Origin: an uncultured Acetobacteraceae bacterium
Lineage (GTDB): Bacteria; Pseudomonadota; Alphaproteobacteria; Acetobacterales; Acetobacteraceae
NCBI GenBank assembly: GCA_903839965.1
Contig: CAIMEK010000654.1
Location: forward strand, 1-7,593
Reading direction: 5' to 3'
DNA: 7,593 bases
In this document: piece by piece, positions 4,719 through 7,593 of the stretch
Layout of the letters: each line of letters opens with the position of its first letter
Position numbering within the stretch: the first letter of the stretch is position 1
Notes under the pieces: model-generated
The model's input: the letters and a program-made list of their open reading frames with translations, nothing else
Databases searched by the model: none
Told to the model about the DNA's origin: nothing
Made by a program: the position numbers and the translations under genes

Positions 4719-5045
4719 AGTGGCTCTTGCTATTCCTGTTCGCCTGTGCCGTGGATCAAGCCCAAGCCTGGCCGTTCCACCGTGCGACGGCCAGCCCGTG
4801 CGCCGGCGGCCAGCCCGTGCGCCGGCGGCCAGTGCGTTGTGCCCAAGATTCCGGCGGTGCCCGACCAGACGAAGGCGAAGCCCGACCAAATCCGCAAGGA
4901 GGTCGCGCCGCTGCCGAGGCCCGATCAGATCAAGAAGGCCCCGGACCAGACAAAGGCCAAGCCGGATCAGGTGCGGAGACGCACGGCTGCCATTCTCGCT
5001 CAGCGGGTGAGATACCGGCCGCATCTGTTCGCACGGTGGCGGTGA
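4715..5045 (+). pseudogene. secreted Lys/Pro/Asp/Gln-repeat protein, frameshifted by 19-bp duplication
   Basis: AAGGAG (4701-4706) precedes ATG 4715, which overlaps the previous stop (ATGA). The frame starts with a signal peptide (MKWLLLFLFACAVDQAQAW) and reaches TASPCAGGQ, then loses sense. The sequence there holds two exact head-to-tail copies of a 19-bp unit (4789-4807 and 4808-4826). Deleting one copy joins the frame to SPCAGGQCVVPKIPAVPDQT and a coherent continuation with repeats PDQTKAKPDQIRK, RPDQIKK and PDQTKAKPDQVRR, ending RPHLFARWR at the TGA 5043-5045. The repaired product would be 103 residues: a signal peptide, two cysteines and a basic Pro/Lys/Gln repeat, perhaps a periplasmic or cell-wall-facing protein. 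As read, translation runs on in the first frame to 5332 with no protein-like pattern. It may be a true mutation, a reversible switch or an assembly error. Function unknown. Confidence 0.75.
4789..4826 (+). repeat. exact 19-bp tandem duplication
   Basis: Two adjacent identical copies of GGCCAGCCCGTGCGCCGGC, followed by the first six bases of a third (4827-4832). Nineteen is not a multiple of three, so the second copy shifts the reading frame of the surrounding gene by one. The shared GGCCAG at the copy ends is the kind of short homology that supports replication slippage. Confidence 0.95.
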
Positions 5046-5054
5046 GAGCGAATC

Positions 5055-5354
5055 ATGCCAAATATCTCGCTGGTGGACGTAGATGGAAAAACTTGCCGAT
5101 GTGTTGCCTGCAACGAAGTCCTCTACGATCACAACCACCACTGCGATCCGAAGCGAGAGGCCGAGATCGAGCGTGCGAGGCAATACGAGAAATGGGATCT
5201 TGGCAGGCAGCAACCCAGATCGTTTGCCGGCCGCCAAGTAACCGAGACAGGCAAGATACCGGCCCCGAGGCTTTGGACGTTCACACCCAACACGATCCCG
5301 GTACCAGGATCAACCACGAACGCACCCAATAGCCTCCGGCCGGGCCTACCCTGA
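5055..5354 (+). CDS. small protein with N-terminal zinc knuckle
   Basis: A 99-residue protein beginning ten bases after the preceding gene; GGTGAG at 5040-5045 is a modest ribosome-binding site. Residues 14-30 carry C14, C16-x2-C19 and then H26, H28, H29 and C30 (CRCVACNEVLYDHNHHC), a dense Cys/His group that very likely binds zinc. A charged helix follows (PKREAEIERARQYEKW), then an extended Pro/Thr/Arg-rich tail with little predicted structure (APRLWTFTPNTIPVPGS). There is no signal peptide. I do not recognise the family. It could be a nucleic-acid-binding or scaffold protein; the tail may be disordered. Confidence 0.6.
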   Translation: MPNISLVDVDGKTCRCVACNEVLYDHNHHCDPKREAEIERARQYEKWDLGRQQPRSFAGRQVTETGKIPAPRLWTFTPNTIPVPGSTTNAPNSLRPGLP

Positions 5355-5393
5355 AACCAACCCAATCAACACGAACCAAGGGCAGAGCCAATC

Positions 5394-5738
5394 GTGAGTG
5401 ACGCAGTAATCGTATCGGCTATTCTCGGCGGCGTCGGAATCGTTGCGGCATTCGTGTCGTGGTTACTGGTCCTCTCGTACAACCTCGGCGTCAGTCGGTC
5501 GGACCTGTCGGCGCTGCAAAAATCGTCGGCCGAGACGAAAGAGACGGTAGATAAGATTTTCGACCGCCTGGACGTGCTGTCCGCGTCCGTCCCGCATAAG
5601 TGCGATCAGGTCCAGCTAATCAGCGACCTCCGCGCGAAGTCCGAAGTCATGGAAGCCACCCTGCGTGAGCACGGCGGGCGAATGGATCGCATTCAACAGG
5701 GCATCCGCGACAAAGAGCAAGAGCACAACGGAGGGTGA
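5394..5738 (+). CDS. one-TM coiled-coil protein, holin- or spanin-like topology
   Basis: A 114-residue protein read from GTG 5394, with AAGGG at about 5379-5383 upstream. Residues 4-28 are one hydrophobic membrane helix (VIVSAILGGVGIVAAFVSWL). The rest is polar and helical with coiled-coil spacing (residues 35-63 and 73-110: SALQKSSAETKETVDKIFDR, then LISDLRAKSEVMEATLREHG), broken by SVPHKC around C70. One N-terminal anchor followed by a coiled coil is the layout of inner-membrane spanins (Rz type) and of several small membrane proteins found next to tail genes in phages. No family motif confirms either, and no outer-membrane spanin lipoprotein partner (lipobox) is visible. Confidence 0.7.
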   Translation: MSDAVIVSAILGGVGIVAAFVSWLLVLSYNLGVSRSDLSALQKSSAETKETVDKIFDRLDVLSASVPHKCDQVQLISDLRAKSEVMEATLREHGGRMDRIQQGIRDKEQEHNGG

Positions 5739-5741
5739 GCC

Positions 5742-5909
5742 ATGTCTGACGACGCGAAGACGCTGGACCTACGTGACGCCCGTGAGTATCTGCGGGCCAG
5801 CTACGCGGCGCTGGACAGGTTGGCTGAGGTGTTGGGTGAGATCGAGGAAGACGACCGCGAATCTGCCGCCGCAACCACGCTCGCGGCCCGAGCGGACTGG
5901 GGAGATTGA
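5742..5909 (+). CDS. small acidic helical protein, 55 aa
   Basis: ATG 5742 lies three bases after the preceding stop and is preceded by GGAGG (5730-5734). It encodes 55 residues, mostly a charged helix (LRDAREYLRASYAALDRLAE, VLGEIEEDDRES) ending AATTLAARADWGD. No membrane or signal segment. Codon use is typical of the neighbours, with G/C mostly in the third position. The end of the gene holds the GGGGAGA that acts as ribosome-binding site for the tail gene at 5913, so the two are probably made together. Function unknown. Confidence 0.65.
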   Translation: MSDDAKTLDLRDAREYLRASYAALDRLAEVLGEIEEDDRESAAATTLAARADWGD

Positions 5910-5912
5910 ACG

Positions 5913-6893
5913 ATGACTATTCGTTACTCGCAGAAATCTGGTAACTGCAACGATAACTCCGTGTGGAACACTGCGGCAAACGGCAGTGGGACCTTTCTCG
6001 CCCCAATCGCAGGGGATGCTTGTTACATATATGGCCACACGATCACCATTACAGCTGATCCGCTAGCGGCCTCATTTGAGGAGAAAGCCGCAAATTCGCA
6101 GTTGGTAGTGTCTGGAACTGTCACAGTAGCGAATCCATTTTACTGCTCCACGCAAAATGGGGTATCCATTCCTACAGGTAATAGTCTTACTCTTAACGGT
6201 GTGGGTAATAACTTTGTATCCAACAACGTCACAGGTGGCGGAACTTTCACGCTATCAGCCGGGAAGACAACCTACTTTGCTGGAACATGTGTTTGGAGTG
6301 TTGCAAATCTCAGTATAGCTTGCATTTGTTATAGAAACGGAGTATCAAGCCTCTCCATTTCTTCTGCGGCGTGTTCTATAACGGGCGATTTGCGCGCTTA
6401 CAACACTAGCACGATAACGTTTAAGTCGGGATGTGTTGCTACAGTTCAATCGGGTGGGGTGTTAAATTTGCTCTCATCCAGCGGGTTTGTCGTGGTTGAG
6501 GCAGGCGCGACCCTATATGTAACAGCAACCGGAGGTGTGGCAATTCAGGCTGGATCGTTAACAGTAAACTCAGGCGGTACTTACACAATCGATTACACTG
6601 GGTATGAATTTGTATACACTAACACCACCGCACCGTTCATATTTGACAGTAATGCGAACGTCACGCGGTACGGCGTTGCTCTGCTACCCAGCGTAGACCC
6701 CGGCGTAGCAAACGTGTGGACCGGCGTGGCGTACAAAAGCCGTGGCTCGTCGCTGACAGGCACGAAGCGGGCGTCGAGCATCACGAACTGCACGGCAGGG
6801 AACATCAAGGCGGGCGTGACGATTGACGACGTAACGGGAACTGCCGGCGGCCTGCTGCTGCCTCGGCCAATGAATGGGGGATATTCGGGATGA
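5913..6893 (+). CDS. tail-fibre-like beta-repeat protein
   Basis: A 326-residue protein with GGGGAGA about eight bases before the ATG. Residues 1-50 (MTIRYSQKSGNCNDNSVWNT, then GDACYIYGHTITITADP) resemble the start of phage and bacterial surface proteins that lead into beta-helix domains. Residues 60-235 are short beta strands rich in Ser, Thr, Gly, Val and Asn (QLVVSGTVTVANP, NSLTLNGVGNNF, GGTFTLSAGKTTYF, GGVLNLLSSSGFVVVEAGAT), as in a right-handed beta-helix adhesin. Residues 250-310 are a different module: RYGVALLPSVDPGVANVWTG, then ITNCTAGNIKAGVTIDDVTG, a motif common in tail-fibre proteins. Eight or more Cys in the body is unusual for an extracellular fibre. GC falls to 22 of 60 at 6301-6360 and rises to 42 of 60 at 6721-6780. 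It probably takes part in host recognition; an enzymatic depolymerase role cannot be excluded. Confidence 0.7.
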   Translation: MTIRYSQKSGNCNDNSVWNTAANGSGTFLAPIAGDACYIYGHTITITADPLAASFEEKAANSQLVVSGTVTVANPFYCSTQNGVSIPTGNSLTLNGVGNNFVSNNVTGGGTFTLSAGKTTYFAGTCVWSVANLSIACICYRNGVSSLSISSAACSITGDLRAYNTSTITFKSGCVATVQSGGVLNLLSSSGFVVVEAGATLYVTATGGVAIQAGSLTVNSGGTYTIDYTGYEFVYTNTTAPFIFDSNANVTRYGVALLPSVDPGVANVWTGVAYKSRGSSLTGTKRASSITNCTAGNIKAGVTIDDVTGTAGGLLLPRPMNGGYSG

Positions 6894-7593
6894 AACGCAA
6901 GCTCTCTGCCGGTCTCACCTCGGCCACGATTCCCATTTTCGTCGCGGACACGTCTAGCACGACTGGTGCGGGCCTCGCTGGGCTCAGCTACGCCACGTCG
7001 GGCCTTATGGCCGAGTATCGACGCCAAGGGCAGGCGGCATGGACCGCGTTCGCCCTGTGTGCGGCCGACACGCTGGGCACATGGAAATCAACCGGCGCGC
7101 CTGCGGATCACTGGGGCTGGATCGCGGATGGCTCGCTTGCCGGCGCTTACGAAGTCTCGATCCCCGACGCTGCTCTTGCGGCTGGGGCTCGATGGTGTGC
7201 GATTCGGTTCCGAGGCGCGGCGAACATGCTCCCGGTGCTGGTAGAAGTCGAGCTTGACGCAATCAACTACCAGGACGCGGTCCGGTTTGGGCTGACTGCA
7301 ATTCCGAATGCGGCCCAGGGCAACGCGGGGCAATTGCCAACTGCCGGGGCAGACGGCGTCGTTACGCTTCCTGCCAGCGGGGCCATGCCGGAAAGCCCGT
7401 ACACGCTCGCACTATGGAAGACGATTCCACCCATCGTAATTTCCGGCGCAGGCGTCTCCGCCGCGAATGGCATTTACACGGCCGGGACTTTAACGAAAAA
7501 TGGTTGTCCCGAGTGGTGGAACTCCGATGGCTCATGGATATTGTGGAATAACGGGCCTGGGGTGTGGGTACTCGGCCAGAACGACAGCGGCAC
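6890..7593 (+). CDS. tail-fibre or baseplate-type protein, 5' part
   Basis: ATG 6890 overlaps the previous stop (ATGA). The frame stays open to the window edge: 234 full codons, 3' end missing. Residues 1-130 match an N-terminal domain I know from many phage tail or receptor-binding proteins: LSAGLTSATIPIFVADTSST, TGAGLAGLSYATSGLMAEYR, then GTWKSTGAPADHWGW, GAYEVSIPDAALAAGARW, LPVLVEVELDAINYQDAVRF. Residues 160-234 form a second module (VISGAGVSAANGIYTAGTL, PEWWNSDGSWILWNNGPGVW) of the NGxY...W type found in adhesins, with many exposed Trp and Tyr that could hold sugars. It probably works with the preceding gene at the phage tip. GC is high, like the C-terminal module of that gene. The ending and any catalytic domain lie outside the window. 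Confidence 0.75.
   Translation, partial: MKRKLSAGLTSATIPIFVADTSSTTGAGLAGLSYATSGLMAEYRRQGQAAWTAFALCAADTLGTWKSTGAPADHWGWIADGSLAGAYEVSIPDAALAAGARWCAIRFRGAANMLPVLVEVELDAINYQDAVRFGLTAIPNAAQGNAGQLPTAGADGVVTLPASGAMPESPYTLALWKTIPPIVISGAGVSAANGIYTAGTLTKNGCPEWWNSDGSWILWNNGPGVWVLGQNDSG

Noticed and set aside
4446..5237. 263-codon open frame on the - strand
   Set aside because: It lies opposite several + strand genes with clear starts and ATGA coupling, has biased Arg/Gly/Leu composition typical of an antisense GC-rich frame, and shows no domain pattern or ribosome-binding site.
4715..5332. Reading the gene at 4715 as an intact 205-residue protein
   Set aside because: After residue about 35 the translation loses repeat structure and becomes Arg/Gly/Ala-rich, while the frame reached by removing one 19-bp copy is coherent; the second half also overlaps the zinc-knuckle gene at 5055.

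Overview
The window reads as part of a tailed bacteriophage or prophage with high GC. It is a run of small genes, all on the + strand, tightly packed and often overlapping by four bases (ATGA). There is no rRNA, no tRNA, no IS element and no CRISPR array. No capsid, terminase, portal, polymerase or integrase gene is present. The host cannot be fixed from this window. The GC-rich bias, the secreted proteins with long proline/threonine linkers, and the many small Cys/His zinc-knuckle proteins remind me of planctomycete (Gemmata-like) phages and prophages, but that is a low-confidence inference.

Left part (1-2525), small accessory and regulatory genes. It opens with the 3' end of a Trp/Ala/Ser-repeat protein, then two small coupled genes (173-394, with a Cys/His finger; 391-648). 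Next is a GNAT-fold protein of the Mom-like DNA-modification type (679-1284), followed by a small HTH protein (1281-1541), a zinc-ribbon protein (1460-1804), a small helical protein (1832-2056) and a protein with two HTH motifs (2091-2525). These look like phage morons: anti-restriction plus regulation.

Middle part (2526-5909), envelope and lysis-like genes. A possible promoter (exact TTGACA) at the end of the double-HTH gene precedes a small hydrophobic holin-like protein (2611-2955). A strong intergenic hairpin (2969-3008) separates it from a secreted protein with a thioredoxin-like second half (3034-3759). Then come a papain-like cysteine peptidase-family protein (3763-4554), a small helical protein (4551-4718), a secreted Lys/Pro/Asp/Gln-repeat protein broken by an exact 19-bp tandem duplication (4715-5045), a zinc-knuckle protein (5055-5354), a one-TM coiled-coil protein (5394-5738) and a 55-residue helical protein (5742-5909).

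Right part (5913-7593), tail or host-recognition genes. A 326-residue beta-repeat tail-fibre-like protein has a low-GC body and an abruptly GC-rich C-terminal module. It is coupled by ATGA to a second tail-fibre or baseplate-type protein that runs out of the window.

Most notable points: the 19-bp duplication, whose removal restores a clean secreted protein (mutation, phase switch or assembly error); the Mom-like gene with a mini-ORF across its start and a zinc-ribbon gene nearby, which invites comparison with the com-mom control of phage Mu; a nearly identical 23-bp gene-boundary repeat at two successive stop/start junctions; and the sharp composition break in the tail gene.
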